Positions 21,801 to 36,800 of a stretch of DNA of 64,000 nucleotides are shown here, one piece after another. The notes under the pieces are model-generated. The model did no database searches and was not told the DNA's origin. It saw nothing but the letters and a program-made list of their open reading frames with translations. This DNA comes from Hyposmocoma kahamanoa (lineage: Eukaryota; Arthropoda; Insecta; Lepidoptera; Cosmopterigidae): contig NW_020653711.1 in assembly GCF_003589595.1 (NCBI RefSeq), positions 4,281,786 to 4,345,785 of the forward strand. The letters are read 5' to 3'. Position 1 is the stretch's first letter. Each line of letters starts with the position of its first letter. Position numbers and translations under genes: made by a program.

Positions 21801-24800
21801 GATCCATACAGTAAGACAGGTCTAATTAAGGTGTTGTAACTGTAATTTTATTATTTCTAGTTTCTGGAAACATATATTTTTTTATGATATCACGCGACAT
21901 CATCGCCTACCCACTGTAGTTGCCATACCGTAATCAAACAATGAACAATTTCTTATTCTGTAGATCTTTCCGTATACATTTTTGATGAGGTTTTAGGTTG
22001 AAACAGTTTATTGGAAAATTAATTTAAACTCAATCAAGAACAAAGGAATTCTTTCATTATTAGCTTTAGAACAAAAGTTGAGTATTTCATGTATTATGGA
22101 ACCAATTTCGTGCATTTTTTTACCACTGTAAAGCGACTCTACGTACACATGAGGTTTTTACGGCATGATTTAGTATTCCAGCTGAGTATTCCTAAAAATG
22201 TGTAGGTAAAAGTGTAGTATGCGAAAAGGGTTGTTAATATTCACTTTCTGGAACCACATTTGGAATTCAAGTGATCGCGTGCAGAATCTGAGTCGATAAA
22301 AAAAAACAAACAGAATGTATAAATTTGGAATGCCGTCTCTACTTTTTAACCGCCTTCAAAAAAAGGAGGAGGTTCTCAATTCGTCTGCATTTTTTTTTGT
22401 TGTATGTATGTTACACGATAACTCCGCCATTTGTGAACGGATTTTAATGATTCTTTTTTTGTTGGAAAGAGGGTACCTTAGAAGTGGTCCCATTTAAATT
22501 TGAAGGAAATATTTTACCTCTAAGGGTGGTAAACTAGGGGATGAATGACTTTTGAGGTATGTTTTTTAACCGGAGGTTAGGTTATACGCTTTATAGTATT
22601 CAATGTACATGTTTTACTACGTATGAATGAGTGAAAGAAATGGCATTTTTACGTTAGCCTGACATTGAAAAGAATCTGATCAGATCCCATTTTTCTATTA
22701 GTTTATTTTATGCGTTAAGTAACTATTATATAGCAGTAGAGCTCCTTGTGAAAGAGTTTATCCAATTGTCACCATGCCTATTTCTGCCGCTAGGCAGTAA
22801 TGTAATTTGAAGGGTAAGGGTGAAATTACAGGCACATGGGTATTGCCAACTTATGTCTCATGGTGATAGGTGCAGTGGCAGTGCCTCTCAGATCTTTGCG
22901 ATTTAAGGCTTTGAGTGGCACTGCAATTGTTGCAAGATTGCAAGTGCACGACTTGTTCGTCCTGTCACTTGATAATATAAAAAATAGAATAATACGGCAA
23001 CTAAGTACAAGCAAGCAAGAATCGACGCGTACGGCGAAAGAGCTTTCGGTGAATTTTGTGTACTTGTTAAGATTGCAGCACACGTGCCCCGCCTACATCA
23101 CCGTTCTATTTATATTATTTCTGTGGGCGCGTCATTTTTGCAGTCACATTTACTACACTAAAAATTACTGAAGTCTAATTTGTAGTCGCCCTTTGACTCG
23201 AAACTTGAGACATTAGTTGTCATATACGTCATATCTGACCCTTATAGTAGACTAATCAGTCAATTATGTTGTATTTACCTGATTGCAGTCTCAGGGAATT
23301 TTATTGCTGTTGCTTCGTATGCAAATATGAAATATCTGTTGTGAATTTATAACATATTCGCATTGTACAAAATCCATGGGTAGATACTAAGAATTTGTCC
23401 AATTCATCACGGGAAATCATTCAGTAAACTTCGCCACAATGGTTACAACTCACATATCACATAATTAACCAAATCCCTAAGTAACAAAGGCTTACTTAAA
23501 CCCGCTCCACTTATTATGCACGAGAGTAGAATTAACTTATGCCCCTTTATAAGAACTTTTTGCGAGAATTTGCATAGAGATGTACGTGTATCCCTGGTGG
23601 GGTATACTCTATACACTTCTTCATTGCTCCTAATTTTTTTGCTGTTTAAATATACCAATGCTCTTTGAGCTGCGTGTGCAAATTGACTCTAAAAAACGCG
23701 ATCACCAACTTTAACTGGACGATTCTTTTTATCTTAATTACTAATTTATGTTCAGTAATTGCTTAAGGCGATTCGTGATAAAATTGTACAAATGTTCAAC
23801 AAAAATAGAATGAGTGACGGGTAGTTAGTGAACATTGAATCAGCACAGAGTACTAAAAAAACCGACCTCAAAAGTACGTGGAATTACATATAATTACCAA
23901 GTTTTATTGAAGTCGGTTACCGGAAAGTGCGCAAACCCGGATTCATCCCCTAGTTCGCCACGATACGGGACTTGACACAGGAGATAATAAAAGTCGGTTC
24001 GCACTACTCAAAGTATATTGAGAGAGAAAAACGCCTTGAATTGAAGAATAGCAAAATGAACCATTAAAATAATTGCTCCGTATAATAAAATTTAGGCGCT
24101 ATTTATAAAAATGAGTCTTCATGTACAAACAGCCACCCTTAGAGGTGGATGATTTTCTTCAAAATTAAATGGGACCACTATGGAGCTACCGTCTTTCCAA
24201 CAAAAAAAGAATCATGAAAATCGGTTCACGAATACCGGAGTTATCGCGTAACGTACATATAAAAAAACATACAGTCGAATTGAGAACCTCCTCCTTTTTT
24301 TGAAGTCGGTTAAAAATTTTATATTAAAAAACCTTGAAACATTGCTTATGATGGAGTTAAAATGCAAACACAGCCGAAAATTAAGGACGTTGCTCACGAA
24401 ACAAGCCCCAATAAATTTTGCAATTCTCAGCAAAATATTATAATGAAGAGAGTTAAGTAAAAGTAACATTTGTAGAGGACAAAACAAATTCTTTGCATAA
24501 ATATTAATTTCAGATTTCTATATAGTATAAATACTCATGCTCTCCTTGAGATGTACATTTTTGATGAATACTCAGTTATTTCAAGTTAAGTCAAAGTCAT
24601 AGAAATTTATAGTTTCACCGCTCTATACTGTTCACATGTAAGTTAAGGGCGAAGTTCTTAATTTAAATTATGATTAATCTAATGATTATTATGTTAGAGT
24701 ACTAAAAAACCGACTTCAACAGTTCGTAGACTTACACCTATTTGCCAAGTTTTATTGAAACTGTTTTTTTTTTTATATAAAAATGGTTACCGGAAAGTGC

Positions 24801-27800
24801 GTGAAACTGGGTTCATTCCTTAGTTCGCCACCCTTCGAGATGGAATATTTTTTTCAAATTTAAATGGGACCAATACTGGTATCCTCTTTCCAACAAAAAA
24901 TAATCATCAATATCGCTTCACAAAAAAATACATTCGAATTGAGAGCCTCCTCGTTTTTTGAATTCGGTTAAAAACGGATCCTTTAATAAAATGAAAACTT
25001 TACTTAGATGTGTCTCCACTTTGTATGTTTAATAGACTTAGTTCTAAATGTAGTGTACGTATCTATGTATGAACTTATATAAATTGACAATTCAAATGAA
25101 CCTGTGCCCAGAATTTGGAAGATTAATGAGCCGATGATGATTCAAATGAAACAAGTTATTTATTGCATAAGCGTGATCTACATTCAGCCGATTGTCTATA
25201 GAATATTTATCGACTGCAATCACTGGCTACTTGTAAGTGGGCAACACTTTAGCGTAATGAACTGTCATTTTACTCAATCTTCAAAATTCTATTTTTAACA
25301 AATTTCAAAAATTTCTCAATTCGTCTTTTTTCTTGTGTGCGTAACATGCGACTATTCCGACATTTGTAAAGCGATTTCGATGATTCTTTTTTTGTTGGAA
25401 AGAGGGTACCTCAGCAGTAGACCCATTAAAATTCGAATAAAAATATCTCACCTTTAAGGGTGGTAAATTAGGGGATGAATCCGGTTTATTGCATTTCACC
25501 CATTTTCCGTTAACTGATTTGAATTAAAGGTTGGTTAAAAAATAATTAACAATTAATATAGTAAGTAATACTATATTCAAATATTTTTTAAAAGTTTATT
25601 GCCGCATCGGGGAATGGAACCGACCAAATGTAAAAAATAGAACCTGTGTTCATAATTACAATAGTTATCTTTTTTATGGAATAAATACCTGCGCATTTGT
25701 CTTCCACTATCTTCGCTTACTTATTTAGCTTTCTGACGTTTCCCATCTTTCATAGATAAAGCTGCTTAAATCTACGTTTCCGGACACACAATTCCAACCA
25801 CCTTGCATTTTTACTTTTTTTATGATATCATGTGACGGGACGAACAAGTTGTTTCCCTGATGGTAAGCGACACGCACATGGACAGCCATAACAGTTGCAG
25901 TCCCACTCAGAATTTTACATCGCAAAGATCTGATGATGAGATGACTGCTGCTACGCCCGTCACCATGAGACATAAGTTGATAAGTCTCATGTGCCTGTAA
26001 TTTCACTAGCACCCTTACCCTCCAAAATGGAATGCTTTTCGCCAGAAATACTGGAAAAATGGCAGTACTTCCTTGGACGAACTCTTTTACAGGGAGCTCT
26101 ACTACTACTAAATAGTACTAAATATCGTAAGCATAAGCTTAAACAACGTTTGGATTCATCAAGAATAATTAACGCAACTTTGAAATTGGTATACCAAAGG
26201 TTATTTCTATAAGTTATTCTTGAAAATTCGGAGAAAATTTTTTCTTCGGTGATAACAATATTTTTGTAAAGGCCTTTAAGAGAAAATATGCAAGGTGGCC
26301 ATTGACTTACAATTATATGGACGTCGGGTCCACGCTAAAAAGTGTCCGAACTTATAGGGCGTTAAAATCGTATACAGAGCGTCATTCACGTGTTAGTCTT
26401 CGTTTGTTCGACTGACAGCGAAGCAAGCAAAATTAGACAGTACTGCGATGACATTACAATTTAAATTCAACGTTTTAGCTTTTTCATATTCCTTGACATG
26501 TCACTACGTTTAAATAGGTTGACTTGGGACATTTTTTTCCTAGTTTTTGTATTAGACCCGTCGTCCATTTATTTGTAAGTCAATGAAGGTGGCTATAATT
26601 TTGTGTCCGAGAGTGTATAAACAGGATCTATTGTCACTCTCTTTGACAGAGTGACCGTGGATTTACATTTAATGGGAACAACCCTTTTGATCCTAATCGA
26701 TATCCTATTATTCAAATATTTTGATTCATTCAATTTGTGATGTCATGAAATTTAACTCCTAACGCAAAAGTTATAAGTTCGAGGTTCCAGTCAGCTTGCT
26801 TGGGGCATAGCTATTTTACTAACAGAAAAGTTCCCAGTAAGGCTCCAATTTTGATTTCCAAGATTTTCAGTCTTCGTTAAAATAGTACTTTCGATTTGTT
26901 AAATATCCAAACTTGATTTTAAATGGTTATGGGAGATTATGGCAGTGATGCTCTTTTTTTCAAAGAAACCAGCCATCAGATTGAAAGTGGGTGGGTACCG
27001 TCCATTGACATCGACAAACCTCACTTGTCACTCATCTCAGAACTGGTACATTTTCGATTGTGCTTCGATTGCGTTGACATAACAAATATAGCTTATATTT
27101 AAATTTTCTATTCAGATTTAGGGCGTGTTCAAATTAGCCGCTGTTAGGCGCGCTGCAGCAGCGCAGCAGCAGCACAGCAACAGCGCTGTAGCAGCGCTGC
27201 AGCACGTCACTTCTCATACAATTTCTAGAAGAGAGCCTGCAACCGCGGAGCGCCCGCGCCGCTGCCGCGCGACACTCGCGCTGCAGTCACGCTCGGTTGT
27301 AGTAATGGTTGTGTTTGAGGTAGGTACATATTCATTTTTTAAAATAACCACGAAGGCAGAAAATTTAATTGAAGAATTTATAGAGAATTGAAAACAACAC
27401 CCTGCAATATGGGATAGCAGTTCCGCCAGTTAGTCCGATCGACTGGAAAAAAAAAGGCATGGGAAAATTTGGTCGCTCTTCAGCAGCGCGACAGTCGCGT
27501 GCCTTAATTTGAACACGCCCTTAAAACGTTGGCAACATTTTTTACGAAGGCACATACTTTCCATTGCCTTGAATTATATGGTATATTTTTTTTACTCACC
27601 AGTCAGGAATATCCAAAAAGTATTCAGGATAAACATAGGAGACGCCAACATTGTTGACAAGCGTGCCAATCTCGAGGTCAGCGATTTCTTTGGCAATCGT
27701 ATCGTAGATATTTTCGCCATCACTAAAGTCGACTCTCACGATTTTTGTTGATACTTTGAAATCTTTTTCTGAAACAATTAAGAAGCGTGTTACCATTTAT

Positions 27801-30800
27801 TCAACTGTTCAAGGTCAGCTTTTATGCTGATGAAAGAAAATATAATGACTTACCAATTTCTTCCGCAGTAGCTTTCAGTTTGTCTAAAGAACGGCTGACT
27901 AGAACAATGTCACAGCCTCTGGATGCCAACTGTAACAAAAGAAAGAATTTTTAATGAAATATCATAGAGGAATCTTAATCTTGCATACTATTTTCAGGCT
28001 CTTTGAATAAATAAAAAAAAAGATATTGGGACTACAGGATGATTTGCAGATTTCCATCCTCTGTCAACTAGAATAGATAGCTGTCTTAGTAAATATTCGT
28101 TTTCGGAAATAAGCACCATTGGTCGTCTATTATATGAACAATTATAAGATAATGCTGCCGTCCGCGTAAAACGGGGCTAAGTGACAAAATATTTTTTTGA
28201 GATATAATAATCTCAGTACAGAGTACTACAAAAAACCGACCTCAAAAGTACGTGGAATTACGTCTATTTGCTAAGTTTTATTGAAATATCCTTAAATTCG
28301 CCTCTATACAGGACTTGACACTGGAGATAATAAAAATATATTCTCACTACTCAAAGAATATTGTGAGAAAAACGCCTTGAATTGGAGAAATAGCAAAATC
28401 AACCATTAAAATAATTGCTACTTAAGAAAATTTAGGCACTATTTTAAAAATGAATCTTCATACGTGAACAGCCGCCCTTAGAGGAGGATGATTTCCTTCA
28501 AAATGAAATGGGACCACTATGGAAGTATCCCCTTTCCAACAAAAGAAGAATCATGAAAATCGGTTCACAAACACCGGAGTTATCGCGTAACATACATACA
28601 AAAAAAACATACAGTCGAATTGAGAACCTCCTCCTTTTTTGAAGTCGCTTACAAAACCATAACCCAGTTTTAGAATATTGAAAAACCCATAACCCCGTTT
28701 TAGAATACTGAAATTGTTTAATGATATTTCAGTAACGCATCGTTAGGGTAAATTCCGATAAGTCGAACACCTTAACTAATTTTAACTGTTTTTAAAAAGA
28801 GAATTTTGTACTCTACCTTTTACACTATTTAAAACTATTATTTCAAGAGTTGTCACTTAGCCGAATTTCAGTTAGTGGACGGCAGAATACGATACGGACT
28901 GGAATGTTTTTTATATCATATCATCGTATAGATCCAACCTTGGCCCCAATTCTGCTAACTTTAAATCATCTCAGCTGTGTGTCAATTTAGGTTATGTGTT
29001 TTTTACAATATCAAGTGACGGGACGAACAAGTCGTGCGCCAGACGCTACATGCCTGTACTTTTTAAGCTACATGCCATTTGCGAAGATCTGAGGGGCACT
29101 ACCACTGCTCACTTATCCTGAGCACTAACACAGTAATGCTGACATTGCTGCTTGGCGGCAGAAATAGGTAAGGTGGCAGTATTACCCTGGACGAACTCTT
29201 TCACAAGGAGCTCTACTGACTGCTAAAATTACTACACGATGTACTTATGTATTTGATCAATAAAGCGTATATGGCAGGATTTTGTTCGTTTGATATTCTG
29301 CAAAAAGTTGCGAGTATATGCTATTCAACTGCCATTGCAATTTTCATACAACGTATTCTGCTCTTCAATGGCAATCGATAGCATGTCGATGGCGTAATCT
29401 ACAAATTATTTGACATACAAATTTATAATATATTTAATTTGAAGACTAAATTGTGGACTGAACGAGATAAAAATATATACATAGTTATGTCCATGATAGT
29501 AAAGGCAACATCGGTTGTTACTGATAGAAAGAATGTATGCCATTACTGTCATTCCACTGATACTACATTGAGATTCAACCGTTAGCGCCCAGTTACCACG
29601 CCTTCAAGTACATTAATGGCGAATCTGAACACTATTTATTATGCAACAACATTTAAATTCCTCTCAATAAAATTACCGCGTGGTCTAGGTAAAAGCTAAA
29701 CAAATAGAGCGTATTTTGCCATGACAGTTAGGGGCACGCGGTCGCTGCGCGGCGGCAACGCGGACTCCGCTCTTCGACCGCGCGGCGCCGCGCGGTGAGC
29801 GCGATGGAATTCGTATCGAATAAATGCGCCCTTATAGTAACTGGATTTTAACAGAATAACAAATCATCGTCATAATTGCAGTATAATCCTAGCGGAGTCT
29901 CAGTGGAATTACAATGACTAGTGGTTTTAACCCTTTGACGGCTGTGGACGCTTTAAATCGTCCTTCATTAACTTGACTGATACACCAATGCTACCCTCCT
30001 AACTAAGAGTGCAGTAAGTAAGTCAAACCTGTTTTCGAAAAAAACGTGATTAAAGAATGGTTTAAGAAAATAATTTAAAATTTACTCTAGCTCCAAAACT
30101 ACGCAAGTTACAGCGACGTGGCATATATCAATAGAAAGGTAAAAGAATGAAGATTTGTAAGGTAACATATTTGTATATGTATGTTAAGGTTATGTATGAT
30201 AATATTTCAAAAGTATACTTATGTTTAGTAACTGCTCTAGTAACACAACTGATCCTCCTAACCATAAAGGCAGTAAGTACCCTAGATACTGCACTAATTA
30301 TTAGATAAATATCGTACTGCTAATTAATCTAGAAACTACATATTCAAAAACAAATTAATAATAATATACATAATAAATAACCGCAGTATCTATTAAGTGA
30401 CTGCAGTTGTTGCTAAAAATACACTTCATATTGATACTATTTTCTAATGTTTTATATACAGTCGAAACTCACAATTTGTTAGTATTTTTAGCAGCATGCT
30501 GCATTGCTTGAGGTTTTGGTGAGTATCGGTGGGCTAATTCCCTCCCTTCACTTTTTTCTTTCCTCTTTTCTCGTTTCCTTCCCTTCTGTAGTGTTAGCAA
30601 CGACTGAGTAATGCCATTGGTATTACACGCGTACATGATAGGCTAAGGTAAGAGTTCGAGTCCTATTGTTTATTGTATACACAACTGCTTATTCAAGGAA
30701 TAAATGATTTATATTTCTATTTCCCAAGACGGACAAACTGTTAATTGGATTGGGAATATAAAGAGATGAGAAAATATAGTATTTTATATAGATATATTAA

Positions 30801-33800
30801 TTTCGTACATTTATAAAATCGGAATTAAAACAAAGAAAATTCTTGTATTATTTATTTGTTCAAATCCCATATATATTATTCCCAAATATATGAACCCTTA
30901 ATCACATTTCGATTGACAATAAACAATACAAAAAAAAATCAAACCTTGCCTTATATTGAAGTTAGTTAAAGTTCAGTCTCCTTATTACAATTATTTAGCT
31001 GAGGAACTATAATTTGAGATCACGTTTCTTTATTAAAAAACTATATTACTATTATTAACGCTATGACAACGGCTATGACATTCAGTCTTCTCTGATTAAT
31101 TATTTTACTTGAGATCACCTTTATATATCAAAAAATAAAATTTTTTCACAAGTATTTATAAATATTACGTATTACGCACAGGAAGCGGACGACGCACAGA
31201 GGAGTATTTCAACTCAAAGTTGCTCAAAATGATTTTGTGAATTTTATCGTTTTGACATGTAATAAAAAGCAGTTTAAAGTCATTATATTGTATTTAAAAC
31301 ACAGATTTTTGGTTGTATTGAAAATTAATTGCAAAAAATATAATATTAATGGTATTCGTCTTCATAAGACCCATCGTCATTTTCGTTACACCTAAGTTGA
31401 TGTTGCGTTCGATGCTTCCGGCAGCAGAAGTTCCTATGTCTCAATGGGGAAAAAATTACTTTTTTTTCTGTGGCATTTGCATTGTACTGCTCAAAAAAGA
31501 ATCAGAATTTAACAAAAGTCTGTGTTAAATATACCTGCGGGACTTTTTTATTTAGAAAGATTATCAAGAATAACTAAGTTATAAGTTACACACAAAATCA
31601 CAAGTTAACTAGGCTTAACTGATATAACTGATATACATGATATACATTTTTGCCGTGGGGCGACGGCTTAAGAATACATTGTCGCCTCCCCATACATGCC
31701 CGTGGGGGTCGTAAGAGGCGACCGAGGGCGTCACAAGTGTCCATCTGCTTAGCGTTGTGGTAGGCTTTGTGCCGACTGGATAGCGACCACAGTACACACG
31801 GCGGAAAACCCTCCACAGTGAAACGCTTTTGCGAATCGCGTTCAGGGATCAGTTGGTGTACATCCAGTGCACGTGGAGTTTTCGGCGCGGTATCTGGGAG
31901 GACTGAGGCGGATATTCGCCATGTCACTTGTTGAGGGATATCTAGTTGACCTGCCGCCCAGGGAGACCCGTAGAAACGGTTGTCCGCTGGCCGCCCGCGG
32001 TACAGTACAGGGGCCCAATAGGGACTAACTACCCCTAGAGGCTGCCCCACCATGCCGCGCATAATCTTGGGGTAGGTCGTCGTGCCGGTTAGTGACCGGA
32101 ATTTGGGGTCCCGGCGGCATATCCCGGGGGGGTACGGGGGCCCTTTCGTTCGGCGGGTCAGCCGGCTATCCTTCAAAAGATCAACGGCATGTATTGCAGT
32201 TCCCCTCGTTTTTCTTCTTCGATGCGGTGCCGAAGACTTCATCTCTTCACACTACCGCCTTCTTACCCACCATGACAGCGCAACATAAGAATGCAGATCG
32301 TTCAGCGGTGCCTAATCCCCCCACCGCGTTTATTATTGAGTTCGCTAACATCCGCGGACTCCACTCCAACCTCAAAGCTGTCCACCATCACCTCGAGACA
32401 GCCCGGCTTGCCCTGCTTTTCCTGACGGAGACGCAGATTCGCCGTCCGAATGATATGAGTTACTTGAACTACCCCGGCTACTCGCTTGAGGAAAACTTTC
32501 AGGCCAAAGCCGGGGTATGTGTATATATTCGTTCGGATGTGTGCTGTCGCCGTCTGCGCTGCCTGGAGGACCCCTCCTTTTCCACTATGTGGGTGCTCGT
32601 AGAATCTAGTTGTTCAGCTAGAGTCTTCGCGTGCTTATATAGATCCCACAGCGGGGATGCGGAGACAACTAGGCTCTTTGACCAACTGAGCCAGGCGACT
32701 CTTGACGCGCAGGCGCAGTTCCCATCTGCGGAGATGGTCGTGTTGGGGGACTTTAATGCTCACCATGAATCATGGTTAAGTTCCCTCAAGACTGACCATG
32801 CAGGAAGAACTGCCCACGCTTTCGCTCTCACGCATGACTTGACCCAACTGGTAACCCAGCCCACCCGGGTTCCAGACATATCGGATCATGCACCCTCTTT
32901 GCTTGACCTTCTGCTCGCGAGTCACCCTACCTACTATACAGTATCAGTCAGCGCCCCCCTGGGAAGTTCTGATCACTGTTTGGTTGGGTGTAAGGTTTCC
33001 CAAATGCCTCCAACTAAGCTGAAGGAGGTCACTCGTCGCATTTGGCACTACTCGTCGGCGGATTGGGATGGTATGCGCGACTACTTTGCGTCCATCCCTT
33101 GGTTGCAGCACTGCTTTGCGGGAAAGGATGCCTCAGCAGCTGCCGATGCTGTTGTCGATGAGATTGGAACGGCTATGAATTACTACATACCGTCTTCCAG
33201 TGTCATCGCCAATCGCAGAGGACGCCCTTGGTTCAATCGCGAATGCATGGACGCTGTTAGTGGAAAACAGGCTGCATATCGTGGTTGGATCAAGGGTCGT
33301 GTAACAAAGGATCCCAACCTTGCGTCCCTTAAAGCAGCCTATAACAAAGCAACCAAGTCTTGCAGGAGGGCTTACATAAGAGCGGATGCCCAGCGCGTTT
33401 CACGGATTGGCCAGAAGCTGGTAGCCCATCCCACCGGTAGTCGTGCCTACTGGAGCCTGGCCAAAGCCGTGCAGTCCAATTTTTGTCGTTCGTCGCTGCC
33501 GCCTTTGAGGTGTCCCAATGGATTTTTGGCCTATGGCCCCGAAGAGTTTTGGGGCTAACTCACGCATTCACGACCAAGATGCGCAACCGCCGTCAATTCC
33601 CTACTGCGGAGTCACAATGCCTGATATAGTTATCAGACAATGTGATGTCCGCAAGGAACTGCAGACTCTTGACGTGCGGAAAGCCTATGGTCCGGATGGG
33701 ATACCTCCTATCGTCCTTAAAAGGTGTGCGGCGGAGTTGTCTCCCGTACTGACGCGCTTATACCGCCTCTCATACCAATCTGGTAACGTGCCCCTAGCTT

Positions 33801-36800
33801 GGAAGGAGGCCAACGTGCAACCTATCCCCAAGAAAGGAGATCGGTCTGATCCGACTAACTATCGCCCAATAGCTGTCACTTCAGTGCTCTGCAAAGTGAT
33901 GGAGCGGATTCTAAATATCCAGACAATCCGGCACCTGGAACGTCACTCCATTCTTAATGATCGACAGTACGGGTTTCGACCGAACAGATCAACGGGTGAC
34001 GTTCTAGCGTATCTAATGCATCTCTGGGGTGAAGCTATCGACAAACAGGGCGAAACCTTAGCGATAAGTCTGGATATTGCTAAGGCCTTTGATCGGGTCT
34101 GGCACCGTGGTCTCCTCTCCAAGCTTCCGGCATATGGTCTTCCCGGCCGCCTTTGTGAGTGGATCTCCGGCTTTCTGCGCGAGCGAAGATTGCGTGTCCT
34201 TGTTGACGGAAGCACTTCGCGGCTCGTGACAGTTAATGCTGGGGTGCCACAGGGCTCCGTGCTGTCGCCCACGCTGTTCCTTCTGCATATCAATGACTTG
34301 TTGCCTTTTGGCAACATTCATTGCTATGCAGATGATAGCACAGTGCACGGTTGCTATTATAAGCAACCGTCAAGCGGCCGGGAGGACCCTGAGAGAAACC
34401 GGGAAAAACTTGTCGCTGAGCTCGACCATGTTTTGGAACATATATTGTCGTGAGGCTCCCGAAACTTGGTTGAGTTCAACGCCAAGAAAACCCAGGTATG
34501 CGCGTTCAGTTCCAAAAAATCCCCATTCCTTCCACTTCCCCATCTTCAGGGTACAACGCTGACGCTGCAAGACAAGCTCAGCTTGCTGGGGATGAGCATC
34601 CGGAAGGACATGAGCAATAAAGAGTATATAGAGAGCGTCATCTGTACCGCGTCGCGCAAGGTTGGCATCCTGAACAAGGTGCACCGATTTTTTACTCCAG
34701 AGCTGCGATACCTGTTGTATAAAGCTCAGGTCCGAAGCAGCATGGAGTACTGTTTGCACCTTTGGGACGGCTCTGCCAAGTACTTGCTCGATGCCCTAGA
34801 TGGACTGCAGCGCTACGCCTTCCGTGTTGTCAACGATCCTCATGTAACTGAGCATGCGGAGTCGTTACAGCTTCGCAGAGATATAGCGTCTCTTAGCGTA
34901 TTCTATCGCCTGTACCACGGCGAGTGCTCTGAAGAGTTATTCAACCTTATCCCTTCCTCTCCTTTCCATCAGCGGACCACCCGTGCCGGACTGCGTTGCC
35001 ACAGTTGGACGGTCAGTTCAATACCGTCCCGCACTAAAAAGTTTGGCAATTCGTTTTTATGCCGAACCATCAAATTGTGGAACCAACTCCCGGCGCATGT
35101 ATTCCCTCCCCTCTATAACATCGGGTCCTTCAAACGTAGTGTGAAGAAGCATTTGGCCAGACCGGCAAAATGATAGTGACGGAGTGAAGATATTTGTGTT
35201 TTCCATCCGTTACTCTCATCTTTGGACTGTATTCGCACTTTCCATCAGGCGCGGTGCAGTCATTTTGCCGAGTCACAATTATAAAAAAAAAAAAAAAGAA
35301 ACGTGTGAATATAGTGATTACAAAAAAAACGTTATCTTTTATTGTGGAATGTATACGGTAAGAAATATCACTTTATCAAGTGCAATCGGAAAATATAATT
35401 TTAAATTAAAGTACGTACGAGAAAGTAAGTGCGTAAGAGGAAACTCTTCAATATTCATCAATAGGTATTACAAAACTTTCACCACACATAAACACAGAAT
35501 TGAGTTGAAAGATTACGTTTAAACAGGAGCGCTGAAATTCCCGTTTAGTGGTGTAACGGTTATTAAGCTTTAACGATACAAGTTTTGTAGATGAATTTAA
35601 CAAAATTTTTTCAATCGACTTTACATCGATTGTTACTTAGAACACATCTGTGCGTTGACTGATTGCCACGAGCTTAGAGGCGTCTTGTCACCAATTATAA
35701 TTGCAACTACAAAATGTTATAGATTTCCTAATAGTAACTGCAGTATCTAATAGATACCGCACTTATAATTAGCTCTAAGATAGTAGATTTTGTAAAACAT
35801 AAATAATTTAGTGCAGTAACTGTTAGATACTGCAGTTATCATTGCCTCTGAGATGGTAGATTTTGTAAAACATAAATAAAATAAGTGCAGCAACTATTAG
35901 ATCCTGCGTTTATTGCTAGAATTCCATCGCCACTGACGCAAAAATTATATAATAACTAATCTTACTGCACTTTAAATTGGCAAATGTTATAATATTGTAC
36001 TAAGTTACTGCAGTTTCACTTCCTGTATTCAGGGTTACCGTGGGAACTTTGATACGTGAGTTAGAGCCAAATATAGACCTTGTTTTGGTGTTAACGATTG
36101 TGTATTTAACTAAATTTCGTCAAAAATGCTAGTTACTGCACTTTCCACGAGGACAGCAGAATGGCGCCTTAAAGCGGCAATAAAATTCTTGCGTCTTTTA
36201 ATTTTCAATTGAAATTAATAAGTTTATGTTAAGATATTTCTTCTGTTATTTGTATGTTATAGTCAGACTCGACGGCAAGACCAGGGTACGGCGGGCGTTC
36301 GGGCCAAGCCCTCCGCCAGTCATACACCTTTACGGGCGTCTTCCAGACTTGGGTATGGACTCGCCGGGGCTTGTGGGTAGCTTTAGAGATGGACACGAGC
36401 GTCTGCCCCGGTGGTGTGTGGCCGGGGCGTTGGTCCCGCGCGCAACTAGCACGACTTAGTAGCGGTCTAATTGAGGGTCTGAGGCGAGGAGACGCGCGGG
36501 ATACGTGAGTTGTCCTTTAAGCCGGTAGCTATGTCCGGACATTGTCGGACGCTGCTACTTGGCATCTCCGACACTAGCCCGTAGAGCTAGTAGAGGATGA
36601 GCTAGACATCTTGCGGTCCGTCCGGCCGCGTAGGAATTTGGGAACTGGAGAGACACCGTTCATTCGGCGTCGGGAAGTGAGCGTGTCTTACAGCTCTGCC
36701 ACCAATGAGGTAGTCATAATTTGGTAGTCGACTTAGAGTCGGCGGCTCAGCGGTGGCAACTTTTAGCCGTGCAAAGCGCGACGGGAAGTGAGCGTGCCTA

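Larger units (their letters stand above)
31650..35296 (+). mobile_element. Nearly full-length non-LTR retrotransposon (Jockey/CR1-type superfamily)
   Basis: Order: a GC-rich 5' UTR (about 31650-32271, with CCGTGGGGGTCGTAAGAGGC, a phrase I associate with lepidopteran LINEs), endonuclease/RT frames, then about 110 bp of 3' UTR and a poly(A) run at 35283-35297. It lies in the 15.1-kb SDR intron, antisense to the gene. No ORF1 is visible. A +1-type frame change near 33540 and a TGA at 34451-34453 disable it. GC content is well above the flanks. No convincing target-site duplication was found. Confidence 0.9.

Noticed and set aside
27125..27391. Ala/Gln-rich 88-codon ORF
   Set aside because: Lies inside the PIF-like MITE and is produced by its CAG/GCA runs.
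31598..32242. 214-codon minus-strand ORF
   Set aside because: It is antisense to the GC-rich 5' UTR and start of the LINE; no family resemblance. GC-rich DNA yields long antisense frames.
33943..34759. Several antisense ORFs of 100-130 codons
   Set aside because: All are shadows of the LINE reverse-transcriptase frame.
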